Shown: positions 7,182 to 14,222, counted from the stretch's first letter. The stretch is 33,056 nucleotides of DNA from Bacillota bacterium (GCA_023418925.1 JAEZYS010000015.1:1-33056); one strand, 5' to 3'. The notes: generated from the letters alone by a model not told the origin. Numbers and translations are program-made.

Positions 7182-7685
7182 TTATGCCAATTCATTTGAG
7201 ATAACTCCGTTTATTGATATTTCTCTAACCTCAGATTGCTCACCTGAATTGCTGTGCAGTACCTGTGAAAGTTCGCTCAATTCCTCTATGATGCTCTCGA
7301 TATCCATGTATACATCTTCTATTTCCGTTCCGTCACTCCAAAGAGTTTTTATTTCAACGGCTGTTTTTTCGCTTGTTTTTTCATCAGGTACAATTATTGT
7401 ATTACCGTCAATTAAACAATCAGTAGTGTTGATATGCTCAATGCCGTTTTCATATGAGTATGAATTTCTGTCAAGATTTTTCGTAATTGCTACACACTCA
7501 CCGCTGTTAGAAATTACAAGGTCAATTCCGCATATAGGTGCAACATCTTCGTCGTACGGCTGTAGGTCAATTTCATACCAATTTACACCTTCCGTATCAA
7601 CGTCTAGCCCATCACCGTTGTCCAATACCGCCTTATCAATGTAGTAGAGTTTGCCATTTACTTTAACCTCGTTAAACCTAAACAT
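7182..7685 (-). CDS. Element-encoded protein of unknown function (167 residues)
   Basis: It starts at ATG 7685 with GAGG 8 bases upstream; that RBS lies inside the end of the preceding gene, whose stop is only 4 bases away. The product is acidic and beta-rich, with several D/E clusters (LDNGDGLDVDTEG, EDVYMDIESIIEEL) and no membrane segment or known motif. Acidic proteins of this sort in phage-like elements are sometimes DNA mimics or binding partners, but nothing here proves it. It is followed by a 119-base gap before the excisionase-like gene. Confidence 0.6.
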   Translation of the reverse strand: MFRFNEVKVNGKLYYIDKAVLDNGDGLDVDTEGVNWYEIDLQPYDEDVAPICGIDLVISNSGECVAITKNLDRNSYSYENGIEHINTTDCLIDGNTIIVPDEKTSEKTAVEIKTLWSDGTEIEDVYMDIESIIEELSELSQVLHSNSGEQSEVREISINGVISNELA

Positions 7686-7689
7686 AGTT

Positions 7690-7944
7690 TTATACCTCTT
7701 TCATTATTTTTTTCGCTTGCTGCTCCATAAGCTTGCCAATAATAGAAACCATTGCATCAGGTTTCATTGCATCCCGAACTCCCATATCATAAGCATTACG
7801 AATGGTAACTTTTAAATGTGCTTGATACAGTTCAGTAAGCTTGTTACTCTGAATTTCTGTAAGTGGAAGAACAACAATATAGTTACTTAGCACTCTTGTC
7901 GCACGTAAATACTCTGCACATTTTTCAAATTCGTCAAATATCAT
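7690..7944 (-). CDS. Small helical protein of unknown function
   Basis: The 84-residue protein starts at ATG 7944 with AAGGAG 6 bases upstream. It is predicted helical and amphipathic and ends with EQQAKKIMKEV. Its start codon overlaps, as ATGA, the ancestral stop of the frameshifted HTH gene upstream, which shows that the two were once translationally coupled. No family is recognised. It is the first intact gene of the leftward early operon. Confidence 0.6.
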   Translation of the reverse strand: MIFDEFEKCAEYLRATRVLSNYIVVLPLTEIQSNKLTELYQAHLKVTIRNAYDMGVRDAMKPDAMVSIIGKLMEQQAKKIMKEV

Positions 7945-8116
7945 GTACTCTCCTTTAGCCTGTTAATGATTGCTTTTATTTTAGCAACTTCATCATTGCT
8001 AACGGTTTTCTTAGTCTGCGTGAAAAGTTTCCATCGTTCATGCCGAGAGCATCGGCAACCTGCCAGCACTTAACGCCAGCGGTTGTAATTAGTGTTTTTA
8101 CTTCATTACCATGCAT
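7941..8116 (-). pseudogene. Frameshifted small HTH protein, first gene of the early operon
   Basis: ATG 8116 has AAAGGAG about 8 bases upstream. The first frame gives 46 residues with a clear helix-turn-helix (CWQVADALGMNDGNFSRRL) and stops at 7976-7978. One added base in the run of four A (8006-8009 on the plus strand) would continue the protein as RKTVSNDEVAKIKAIINRL and end at TGA 7943-7941, which overlaps the next ATG. I read this as a one-base deletion that broke the gene. Slippage at the A-run that restores the product is possible but unproven. Position and size correspond to the regulator facing the repressor in phage and satellite switches. Confidence 0.65.
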
Positions 8117-8142
8117 TATTTTTACTCCTTTCTAAATTGTTG

Positions 8143-8171
8143 TTGACACTACATAACAAATATGGTATGAT
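8143..8171 (+). promoter_or_regulatory. Promoter of the repressor-integrase operon
   Basis: TTGACA (8143-8148), a 17-base spacer and TATGAT (8166-8171) form a near-consensus housekeeping promoter pointing at the XRE repressor, with a leader of about 90 bases. An operator half-site (ACATAACAAAT, 8151-8161) lies inside the spacer. Confidence 0.8.
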
Positions 8172-8247
8172 TGAATTATAACATAACAACAATACAAAAT
8201 CAATAGATTTGTTATGTCATATAATTAAGATAGCTAATTTGTTATTT
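8151..8247. promoter_or_regulatory. Symmetric four-site operator array of the genetic switch
   Basis: ACATAACAA occurs at 8151-8159 and 8181-8189; its complement TTGTTATGT at 8209-8217, and a one-mismatch version TTGTTATTT at 8239-8247. Site starts are 30, 28 and 30 bases apart, and the whole array is a dyad centred near 8199. The outer left copy and the inner right copy agree over 11 bases (ACATAACAAAT). Binding by the XRE repressor encoded at 8267 is inferred. Confidence 0.7.
8175..8203 (-). promoter_or_regulatory. Promoter of the leftward early operon
   Basis: On the minus strand TTGATT (8203-8198), a 17-base spacer and TATAAT (8180-8175) form a strong promoter with a start near 8168. It points straight at the repressor promoter, 3 bases away. 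An operator half-site (8181-8189) lies inside its spacer. Confidence 0.8.
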
Positions 8248-8266
8248 AAAGAAAGCGAGTAATAAA

Positions 8267-8941
8267 ATGGATAACAAGAAAATAATAGGACAACGTATTA
8301 ATTCGGCATTAGCGTTATATGGATATAAGCAAAAAGATTTAGCAAAAGCATTGAATGTAACTGATAACACAATTTCATACTTCTGTAAAGGATCTAGAAC
8401 CCCTAATACAATACAAATCATTGAGATTGCTAAATTTCTTAATGTGTCATCTGATTATCTATTAGGCTTAACAAAAATTGAAAATACTAAAGAAGATATG
8501 ATAATTGCTCGCAAAACCACTGGCTTGTCAAAAGAAGCAATAAACAATATTAAAAACGGCTGTTTTCCGGCAAAAGAATGTTTTAATGGCGAACTTATCT
8601 TCTTAATGCTTAATTCAATTTTAAGCAGTAATGAAATTAGAGAAATTATTGCTGCAATGTGTGATATGTCTTCTATAGAAATAAATAATTATAAAAACTT
8701 TGATTGTTGGGATGATAGTTTATCTGTTGCATTTGAAAAACTTAGTATTACGTCTAACTCACAAGCGCAATTTGAAGCACAGCGTGACGACTACATTGCA
8801 AAAAAAGATAAAATTACAGCACTCAAATACCGAATAGAGGAAAACTTTAAAAAACTGTATTTATCAGCAATAGAGAAACTTAAAAACAGCGAAAAGCCTG
8901 AAAAGTATTTTGATTTTAAAACACCATTTAATAACCTATAA
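8267..8941 (+). CDS. XRE-family repressor (Stl/CI-like)
   Basis: The 224-residue protein starts at ATG 8267 behind AAAGCGAG. Residues 1-62 are a classical HTH_3 domain: IGQRINSALALYGYKQKDLAKAL, NVTDNTISYFCKGSRTPN as turn and recognition helix, then NVSSDYLLGL, the common end of that domain. The remaining 160 residues are helical and charged with no recognisable LexA-type protease motif, so control by self-cleavage is not supported; a protein-protein inducer, as for SaPI Stl, is possible. It lies 57 bases ahead of the integrase start on the same strand and opposite the early operon, with operator sites in both promoters. It probably keeps the element silent. Confidence 0.85.
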   Translation: MDNKKIIGQRINSALALYGYKQKDLAKALNVTDNTISYFCKGSRTPNTIQIIEIAKFLNVSSDYLLGLTKIENTKEDMIIARKTTGLSKEAINNIKNGCFPAKECFNGELIFLMLNSILSSNEIREIIAAMCDMSSIEINNYKNFDCWDDSLSVAFEKLSITSNSQAQFEAQRDDYIAKKDKITALKYRIEENFKKLYLSAIEKLKNSEKPEKYFDFKTPFNNL

Positions 8942-8998
8942 AAACAAAAAAAGTTGCACGAAACCATGCAACTGACTTTTAAAAGGAGGTTTCCGAAA

Positions 8999-10237
8999 AT
9001 GGCAAACATATCAAGCCGTAAAGATAAAGACGGGAATATAATATCTTATAGGATTCGTGTCGCTCGTGGTTATGACAGTTATGGTAAGAAGTTAAAGCCT
9101 TATGAATTATCGTGGAAACCTGCTCCCGGTATGACTTCAAAGCAGATTGAAAAAGAGCTGAACAAACAGGCCGTTGAGTTTGAGGAACAATGTAAAAACG
9201 GTCTTTCAGGAACTGCAAACCAATTAAAACTAGCTGAGTTTTGTACTCAATATCTTGAAATTAAAAAGAATGTGCTAGCACCTCGAACACAACTTGAATA
9301 TCAGCGTTTTATTGACAGTACAATTATTCCCCTGCTCGGTCATATCAAATTAAAAGACATTAAGCCGGGACACGTTCAGCAGTTTGTTCAATATCTTTCA
9401 GGTGATGTTAAGCGGAAAAGGGACAAGGCTCTTGACACCGAAAATTCAAAGCTTTCACAAAGTTCTATAAGGCGGCGTTTGGCTGTTCTGCAATCTATTC
9501 TTAAACAAGCTGTTAAGCTCGGGTATATTCCGACTAACCCTGCGAATGCTGAAAAACTCACATTGCAGAAAGTTGTCCCTCCAAAGGTTGAAATATTTTC
9601 ACGTCAAGAAGCAGCTGTAATGTTAGAAGCACTCGAACAAGAAGAACTGCAATTTCAGGTATTAGTTCAGCTTGCAATTATTTCGGGTTGTCGTGCCGGT
9701 GAACTTTGCGCCCTTAAATTCAGCGACTTTGATTACACAATGAATAAAGTTACGATTGAACGTTCAGCATATAAGCTACCAAATGAACCAATATCATTAA
9801 AGCCACCGAAAGATTATGAATTAAGAACAGTTACTTTAAGTCCCCATTGTATTGAGCTTGTTAATCTCCTTAAGGCTGAAAAAGAAAAAGAAGCCTTGCG
9901 TCTCGGTTCTGCATGGAAAGATGGAGAATGGCTTTTCACTCAATGGGACGGCGACATTATGAATCCTCAAACACCAACAAAACAGTTTACTAAATTTTTA
10001 AAGAGGCATAATTTTCAACATAAGAAATTTCATTCGCTACGGCATAGTTCAGCAACGTTACTTTTATACGGCGGTGTAAATATCCGCCAAGTACAAGAAC
10101 GGCTCGGACATGGAAGTATTGCTACTACAAATAAATATCTGCACTGTTTAGCTGAAGCAGATGAACAAGCAGCTAATATTTTACAAGATATGTTAATAAG
10201 AAAAGTTGATACTAATAAAAACGCAAAAACAGGGTAA
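8999..10237 (+). CDS. int: Tyrosine recombinase, integrase of the element
   Basis: I choose ATG 8999 because AAAAGGAGG lies 9 bases upstream; the frame opens earlier at a TTG without such a site. The 412-residue product has an N-terminal arm-type DNA-binding domain (residues 1-60), a SAM-like core-binding domain (about 75-185) and a catalytic domain. Visible catalytic residues are R232 (GCRAGEL), H345-x2-R348 (HSLRH), H371 (LGHGS) and nucleophile Y380 (NKYLH). It belongs to the large Tn916/phage integrase group of Firmicutes. It ends 170 bases from the 3' end of tRNA-Thr, the likely attachment site, with a direct repeat in between. A short hairpin (GTTGCA ... TGCAAC, 8953-8972) separates it from the repressor. 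Confidence 0.93.
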   Translation: MANISSRKDKDGNIISYRIRVARGYDSYGKKLKPYELSWKPAPGMTSKQIEKELNKQAVEFEEQCKNGLSGTANQLKLAEFCTQYLEIKKNVLAPRTQLEYQRFIDSTIIPLLGHIKLKDIKPGHVQQFVQYLSGDVKRKRDKALDTENSKLSQSSIRRRLAVLQSILKQAVKLGYIPTNPANAEKLTLQKVVPPKVEIFSRQEAAVMLEALEQEELQFQVLVQLAIISGCRAGELCALKFSDFDYTMNKVTIERSAYKLPNEPISLKPPKDYELRTVTLSPHCIELVNLLKAEKEKEALRLGSAWKDGEWLFTQWDGDIMNPQTPTKQFTKFLKRHNFQHKKFHSLRHSSATLLLYGGVNIRQVQERLGHGSIATTNKYLHCLAEADEQAANILQDMLIRKVDTNKNAKTG

Positions 10238-10244
10238 AAAATAA

Positions 10245-10300
10245 AGCAGGCTGCAACCATAAAAACGGCTGTTACCTGCTCTAATTTTAAGTATTTTTTT
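10245..10300 (+). terminator. Imperfect terminator after the integrase
   Basis: AGCAGG (10246-10251) pairs with CCTGCT (10275-10280) in a hairpin with a mismatched inner stem, followed by TAATTTTAAGTATTTTTTT. The stem is weaker than others in the window, but the position just after int supports the call. Confidence 0.5.
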
Positions 10301-10317
10301 ATAACTTTTTATAGTCT

Positions 10318-10337
10318 TAGTGCCCTAATAGTGCCCT
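10318..10337. repeat. Direct repeat TAGTGCCCT, possible integrase arm sites
   Basis: TAGTGCCCT occurs at 10318-10326 and 10329-10337, 11 bases apart, so both copies face the same side of the helix. They lie between int and the tRNA-Thr 3' end, where arm-type binding sites of tyrosine integrases usually are. Binding is inferred. Confidence 0.5.
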
Positions 10338-10406
10338 CAATTCTATTTCACAGAAAAAACAAAACCGTCTGAATAACATCAAACAGCTATAATACGTGGT
10401 TTAAAC

Positions 10407-10482
10407 TGGAGCTAGTGACGTGACTCGAACACGCGACCTGCTCATTACGAATGAGCTGCACTACCAACTGTGCTACACTAGC
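10407..10482 (-). tRNA. tRNA-Thr(CGU), likely attachment site of the element
   Basis: A complete 76-base cloverleaf on the minus strand with CCA encoded. The acceptor stem is GCTAGTG/CACTAGC, the D stem GCAC/GTGC, the anticodon stem GCTCA/TGAGC with loop TTCGTAA (anticodon CGT, codon ACG), and the T stem GCGTG/CACGT with one wobble. The integrase gene is on its 3' side, the usual arrangement when an element integrates into the 3' end of a tRNA gene and restores it. No second copy of the 3' end is seen in the window, so the other att site should be left of position 1. Confidence 0.95.
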
Positions 10483-10612
10483 ATATTCATATAAATATTT
10501 ACAAGGGACTTAGAGATTATAAACAAAAAATAAACAAGATGCATATTATTGAACACAACACAATAATTATATTATTAGTAGAAAAAAAAGTCAAGTAAAA
10601 ATAAGAAAATGT

Positions 10613-10641
10613 TTGTATTTTGTATTAATATGTGCTATAAT
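10613..10641 (+). promoter_or_regulatory. Promoter of the signal-peptidase-like gene
   Basis: TTGTAT (10613-10618), 17 bases, then TATAAT (10636-10641). The start codon is at 10813, so the leader is about 165 bases long and AT-rich. I see no known riboswitch in it. The rest of 10483-10812 holds no gene. Confidence 0.55.
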
Positions 10642-10812
10642 TTATTCGATAAACTTGTTGTAAGTTTTTATGTAAAATGTATCTAAATATCTAATTCTTA
10701 TATGAATTTATAAATAATGAAAACCTGTATTTTTTATTTTCTACATAATTTTTTGTTTAGGACAACCTTAAAAAACGTATGAACATTTACAGATCTGAAA
10801 GGATGGTATAAA

Positions 10813-12096
10813 ATGATAAAGAATGCTAAATCAGGTGGAAAAAAAAGTCCTGTTACCATAATCGAAGTTATTGTTATTGCTGTGTTGCTTGTATTTATAG
10901 TTGCAATGATTATCGTATGCTTTACTTTTAAAAATAAAGGCGGTACTCCAAAGGTATTTGGTACATATCTATATAATACAAAAGCTGTTAATATGCTCCC
11001 TGATATTCCTGAAAACACTTTAATTTTTGCAAAAGATAAAGAAATACCCAATATTAAACCCGGAAGTGTAATTCTTTGCAAAATTGACACCAATACAGTT
11101 CTGATAAGAGTGCGTGAAACTCTTGAAGAAGACGGCAAGCAATTTTATATTGTCAGATTTGATACCTCACCTGTCAATGAAACTTTTAAAATATCCAAAG
11201 ATGATGTTGTTGCTGTTGCGTTGAAACAGGACTCAAACATGGGAAAAATAATTGCGTTTGCAACTACAACTTCTGGTATTCTGCTTATTATCATCATTCC
11301 ATGCTTCCTTATAATTCTGTTCCAGGTTATCAGAATTGTAAACATCAAACGACTTGAGGAACAGGCTTCTTCTATTGATGATATAGATGAAATTATCTTC
11401 TCCAGAAATCAGGAAGAAGAAATGCCACTTAAGCTTACAAAGCCAGTTTTCCATGAAGATGTCACGACTAAAATACCTGTTCTAAGTGTAGATTCAAGGG
11501 GTAAGGCGGATTATTCACTTCATACTGCAAATTCAAGCAAAAACCCTGACCCGCTGTTTACTTCTGAAAAATATACTAACCGTGCTGGTAATCAGCGTGA
11601 AAATGTTAATGTAAAGTCTGTTTCTTTTGAAAGACCGAACAACAATGACCAGGCAGGATTCTATCTAAACAAGCCTACAAAAATTGCAGATAATCAGCCT
11701 AAATCCAAAGTTGATGACTTCTTTGAGACATATAAAAACGGTAATTTTACTCCAAATCAAAATGCTAATAAAGCAGCTGAAAAGCCTGAAAAAGTTTCTG
11801 CTGTATTTACACCTTTTATCAGCAATGTCATTCCTGATAATATTGCTAACGTTCAGGAAAAGGTTGCTGAAACTAAAACTGCATCTTTTGATGACAGCGT
11901 TAAGGCTTTTTATACAAAAGAAGAAGCATCTTCAGGACAGCTTGATATTAGCCATTTGAAGAGTGTTGATACAATTCCTGAAAAGGCAGTAATTCCAAAA
12001 GAAACAATTGCACCGCCTAAACGTAAGAAGAACAGCAAAACTCTTGACGAACTTATGAGCATTATCGATAAAGAAGAAAACAAACTCAAAAAATAA
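10813..12096 (+). CDS. Signal-peptidase-I-like membrane protein lacking the catalytic serine
   Basis: The 427-residue protein starts at ATG 10813 behind AAAGGATGG. It has a transmembrane helix at about 15-38, an extracytoplasmic domain at 45-145, a second helix at about 152-176 and a long charged, low-complexity cytoplasmic tail (180-427). This layout is that of SipW-type S26 signal peptidases. The segment at 57-72 (KAVNMLPDIPENTLIF) lines up with the box SxSMxPTIPxGSLVxV, and KPGSVILCK with the following GD-type strand. The catalytic Ser before Met is Asn60 here. I therefore infer a non-catalytic relative. It is monocistronic with a clear terminator. It could also be an unrelated two-helix membrane protein. 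Confidence 0.5.
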   Translation: MIKNAKSGGKKSPVTIIEVIVIAVLLVFIVAMIIVCFTFKNKGGTPKVFGTYLYNTKAVNMLPDIPENTLIFAKDKEIPNIKPGSVILCKIDTNTVLIRVRETLEEDGKQFYIVRFDTSPVNETFKISKDDVVAVALKQDSNMGKIIAFATTTSGILLIIIIPCFLIILFQVIRIVNIKRLEEQASSIDDIDEIIFSRNQEEEMPLKLTKPVFHEDVTTKIPVLSVDSRGKADYSLHTANSSKNPDPLFTSEKYTNRAGNQRENVNVKSVSFERPNNNDQAGFYLNKPTKIADNQPKSKVDDFFETYKNGNFTPNQNANKAAEKPEKVSAVFTPFISNVIPDNIANVQEKVAETKTASFDDSVKAFYTKEEASSGQLDISHLKSVDTIPEKAVIPKETIAPPKRKKNSKTLDELMSIIDKEENKLKK

Positions 12097-12101
12097 AATC
12101 A

Positions 12102-12140
12102 GCATCGCAGTTCATAAAGTTCTGCGATGCTTTTATTATT
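12102..12140 (+). terminator. Intrinsic terminator after the signal-peptidase-like gene
   Basis: GCATCGCAG (12102-12110) and CTGCGATGC (12122-12130) form a perfect 9-bp stem followed by TTTTATTATT. Confidence 0.85.
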
Positions 12141-12171
12141 CTTATACTCAAACCTGAACCTGTTTACAGGC

Positions 12172-12203
12172 GTAAAAAGCCCTTCGGATTACTATGAAGG
12201 GCT
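12172..12203 (-). terminator. Intrinsic terminator of the isochorismatase-family gene
   Basis: AGCCCTTC (12178-12185) pairs with GAAGGGCT (12196-12203); on the minus strand it is followed by TTTTTA. It lies 7 bases after the gene's stop. Confidence 0.85.
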
Positions 12204-12210
12204 GTTGCTT

Positions 12211-12753
12211 TTATTCATTTATTTTATCAACTATTTCCGATGTTTTCATAAGAGTAGCAAATCTCTCACCTAATGCTGCCATGAATGCATAATGGGAAAT
12301 CTCAGCTGTTATTTTAATACCACGATATATAACTGCCCTATCAGCACAGGCATCGTCAGCAAGCATTATAGTGTAACCTAAATCAAATGCTGCCCTGACG
12401 GTTGTATCAACGCACATATGTGACATCATACCTGCTACGACAAGGTTTTTCACACCAAGCGCTTCAAGTGTTTCCTGGAGATTTGTTGCGTAAAAAGCAC
12501 TCGGACGAGTCTTTCCTATTACTGTTTCATTCTCCAATGGTGTTACAAACTCGTGAATTTCAGCTAAAGGAATGTCCTTTGCTTTTGTAATGTTTATAAG
12601 GTGTTTTACATGAATAACAGGAAGTCCTTTCTCTCTGAATGTACTGATTAGTTTTCCTGCATTTCTTGAAGCCTCTTCTGGGTTTTCAAGGCGACCATCT
12701 CCAACAAAGTACATGTTCTGAATGTCAATAAGTAAAAGTGCAGTATCAGTCAT
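12211..12753 (-). CDS. Isochorismatase-family cysteine hydrolase
   Basis: I place the start at ATG 12753 because GGAGG lies 8 bases upstream; an earlier in-frame ATG (12768) would overlap that site. The 180-residue protein has the catalytic triad of the family: D10 (LLLIDIQNMYF), K81 (GKTRPSAF) and C114 (SHMCVDTTVRAA). The stretch ending LGYTIMLADDACADR is also typical. Members hydrolyse amide or ester bonds in small molecules such as nicotinamide, ureidoacrylate or isochorismate. The substrate cannot be told here; no entB or NAD-pathway gene is nearby. It is a single-gene unit. Confidence 0.88.
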   Translation of the reverse strand: MTDTALLLIDIQNMYFVGDGRLENPEEASRNAGKLISTFREKGLPVIHVKHLINITKAKDIPLAEIHEFVTPLENETVIGKTRPSAFYATNLQETLEALGVKNLVVAGMMSHMCVDTTVRAAFDLGYTIMLADDACADRAVIYRGIKITAEISHYAFMAALGERFATLMKTSEIVDKINE

Positions 12754-12940
12754 TATAATTACCTCCATAATTTCATATTAGTCAGCAAATTAAACAATTA
12801 ATTTTGCAATTACATTTTATATCAGATACAAAATAATGTAAATCGTTTTTTCACTTCATTTTTATGTTATTTGTAAAGGAGGCTAAATGGCAGATTTTTT
12901 GTTCCGATTCCCTTGCATAAATAAATTTTAATCACTGTTT

Positions 12941-13360
12941 CTAAATTAATTTATACTTAGGTTTATCCTCTTTAAACATCCAATACCTGAGATAATCATC
13001 AAGAATAATTCCCACTCCTGATAATATAAACCATATTACTGAAGCACCAATGCAAATCTGTCCGAGAAAATTGAATCGCTCTTTTGAGTAATCCCATACA
13101 TTCCATCCAAGCCATATGTTTACTATACATCCTGTTAAAAATTCAAGAACAGTGATAATAAATGCGCTTAACAGCATTTGCAATGGTAAGGGCATTTTCC
13201 ACGAAAAAAATTCATTTATCCCACCCATTGCTACAAAGCATATTCCGCCAAGAATGAACATGCTCCAATGTGTCCAGCCTCGTGATAATATTTCAATAAT
13301 TTGAAACAGCAAACCGCCAATTCCCCAAAGTATCATATATTTTATAAACCGATTAAACAT
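12941..13360 (-). CDS. PF06541-type small membrane protein (putative ABC permease-like)
   Basis: The 139-residue protein starts at ATG 13360 behind GGAGG. Four hydrophobic segments (about 5-25, 32-50, 58-78, 95-120) span the membrane. The conserved block EFLTGCIVN...GWNVWDYS...FNFLGQIC is the hallmark of the 'putative ABC-transporter permease' (CmpB-like) family, which despite its name has no proven transport role. A related gene lies at 26186. No ATPase or solute-binding protein gene is next to it, so it probably does not work as part of an ABC transporter here. Confidence 0.75.
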   Translation of the reverse strand: MFNRFIKYMILWGIGGLLFQIIEILSRGWTHWSMFILGGICFVAMGGINEFFSWKMPLPLQMLLSAFIITVLEFLTGCIVNIWLGWNVWDYSKERFNFLGQICIGASVIWFILSGVGIILDDYLRYWMFKEDKPKYKLI

Positions 13361-13739
13361 TTCATACCTCCATATATGCCACTACGATTACTATATAGAA
13401 TATCCATACTTATGCAGCAATATTACTTTAGCAAGCAGTAGAATTATTATATCAACAGTATACAGAATAATTAATATAATTAATATAGCCCTTAATAAAA
13501 ATATTGACAAATTTTGATTTGGTACTATTAGCTTCTTTTCAGGTTGTTTATTCTAAAAAATAGTCTTAAAATATGAGTTTTATATAGACATAAATTAAAG
13601 ACAATTTTATGTTAATAAAGCACCGCAGGTTTATAAAGACCTACGGTGCTTTATTATTGTGACAATGTCGCTACAGAATTCATAGAATGAAGTAGAAATC
13701 TGTTGATTTCAATAACCGAAAGGAGTTTGTATTAAACTT
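13361..13739. other. Gene-free stretch with orphan promoter-like and terminator signals
   Basis: No protein gene is supported. TTGACA at 13504-13509 followed after 16 bases by TATTAG, then a strong hairpin at 13617-13652, could bound a small RNA of roughly 120 bases. CATAGAAT at 13681-13688, ahead of cotJA, resembles a sigma-E type -10 element, as expected for a mother-cell spore-coat operon; its -35 is unclear. Confidence 0.35.
13617..13660. terminator. Orphan terminator hairpin upstream of cotJ
   Basis: AAAGCACCGCAGGT (13617-13630) pairs with ACCTACGGTGCTTT (13639-13652) with one mismatch, followed by ATTATTGTG. U-rich sequence follows it on both strands, so it may work in both directions. 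No coding gene precedes it on the plus strand. Confidence 0.65.
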
Positions 13740-14222
13740 ATGTATATTGAAAATACAATATCTACAATGCCTCCGGTGTCACCGAAGCCACCAATGTCTC
13801 CGACGACTCCGACGTCTCCAATGCCTCCGACGACTCCGATGACCCCGACGACTCCAATGCCTTCGATGTCTCCGATGACTCCGACGTCTCCAATGCCTTC
13901 GATGCCGCCGATGACTCCTACGTCTCCAATAACTCCGCCGACTACTCCGATGTCTCCGACGTCTCCAATGCCTTCGCCGATGTCTCCGATGTCTCCGATA
14001 TGTCCGATGTCACCTATGGCTCCGACGTCCTCAAAGCCTGCAATGGCTTCAATGTGTGCAATATCTGCATTTCCAGAAAATACTCCTATTGCAATGGCAT
14101 ACGTTCCGCTTCAGAAGTGGGAACAACCATTTGCTGAAAATGTTGCCCTCGAAAAGGGAACAATTTTCCCAAGTTTAGATTTACCTTTCAAAGGTGGGGA
14201 GGTTTATAAGAATGACAAATGA
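13740..14222 (+). CDS. cotJA: CotJA-like spore coat protein with long Pro/Met repeat extension
   Basis: The C-terminal part (residues about 117-153: MAYVPLQKWEQPFAENVAL...GTIFPSLDLPF) is the complete CotJA signature; ordinary CotJA is about 80 residues. Here roughly 100 residues of tandem Pro/Met/Ser/Thr repeats (units such as SPMPPTTPMTPT) precede it, ending in a Cys-containing linker. CotJA, CotJB and CotJC form a complex in the spore coat of Bacillus and clostridia. The start ATG 13740 is 15 bases from AAAGGAG, a long spacing, but no better start is seen. It overlaps cotJB by 11 bases. The repeat DNA is more GC-rich than its surroundings and looks like a recent tandem expansion. Confidence 0.88.
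   Translation: MYIENTISTMPPVSPKPPMSPTTPTSPMPPTTPMTPTTPMPSMSPMTPTSPMPSMPPMTPTSPITPPTTPMSPTSPMPSPMSPMSPICPMSPMAPTSSKPAMASMCAISAFPENTPIAMAYVPLQKWEQPFAENVALEKGTIFPSLDLPFKGGEVYKNDK
13761..14035 (+). repeat. Tandem repeat array coding Pro-Met/Ser/Thr
   Basis: Degenerate 9- to 24-base units built from CCGATGTCTCC, CCGACGACTCC and CCAATGCCT recur through the 5' half of cotJA. All keep the reading frame. Arrays like this change length easily by slippage. Confidence 0.85.

Noticed and set aside
7117..7644. Plus-strand open frame of 175 codons
   Set aside because: It is antisense to the 167-residue minus-strand gene, which has an RBS, operon spacing and sensible composition; the plus frame has none.
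10642..10812. Riboswitch in the long leader of the signal-peptidase-like gene
   Set aside because: The leader is AT-rich with no recognisable conserved core or terminator switch.
13761..14035. Regular short repeats that could suggest a CRISPR array
   Set aside because: The repeats are degenerate, keep one reading frame and encode the Pro/Met arm of CotJA; there are no constant repeats with unique spacers.
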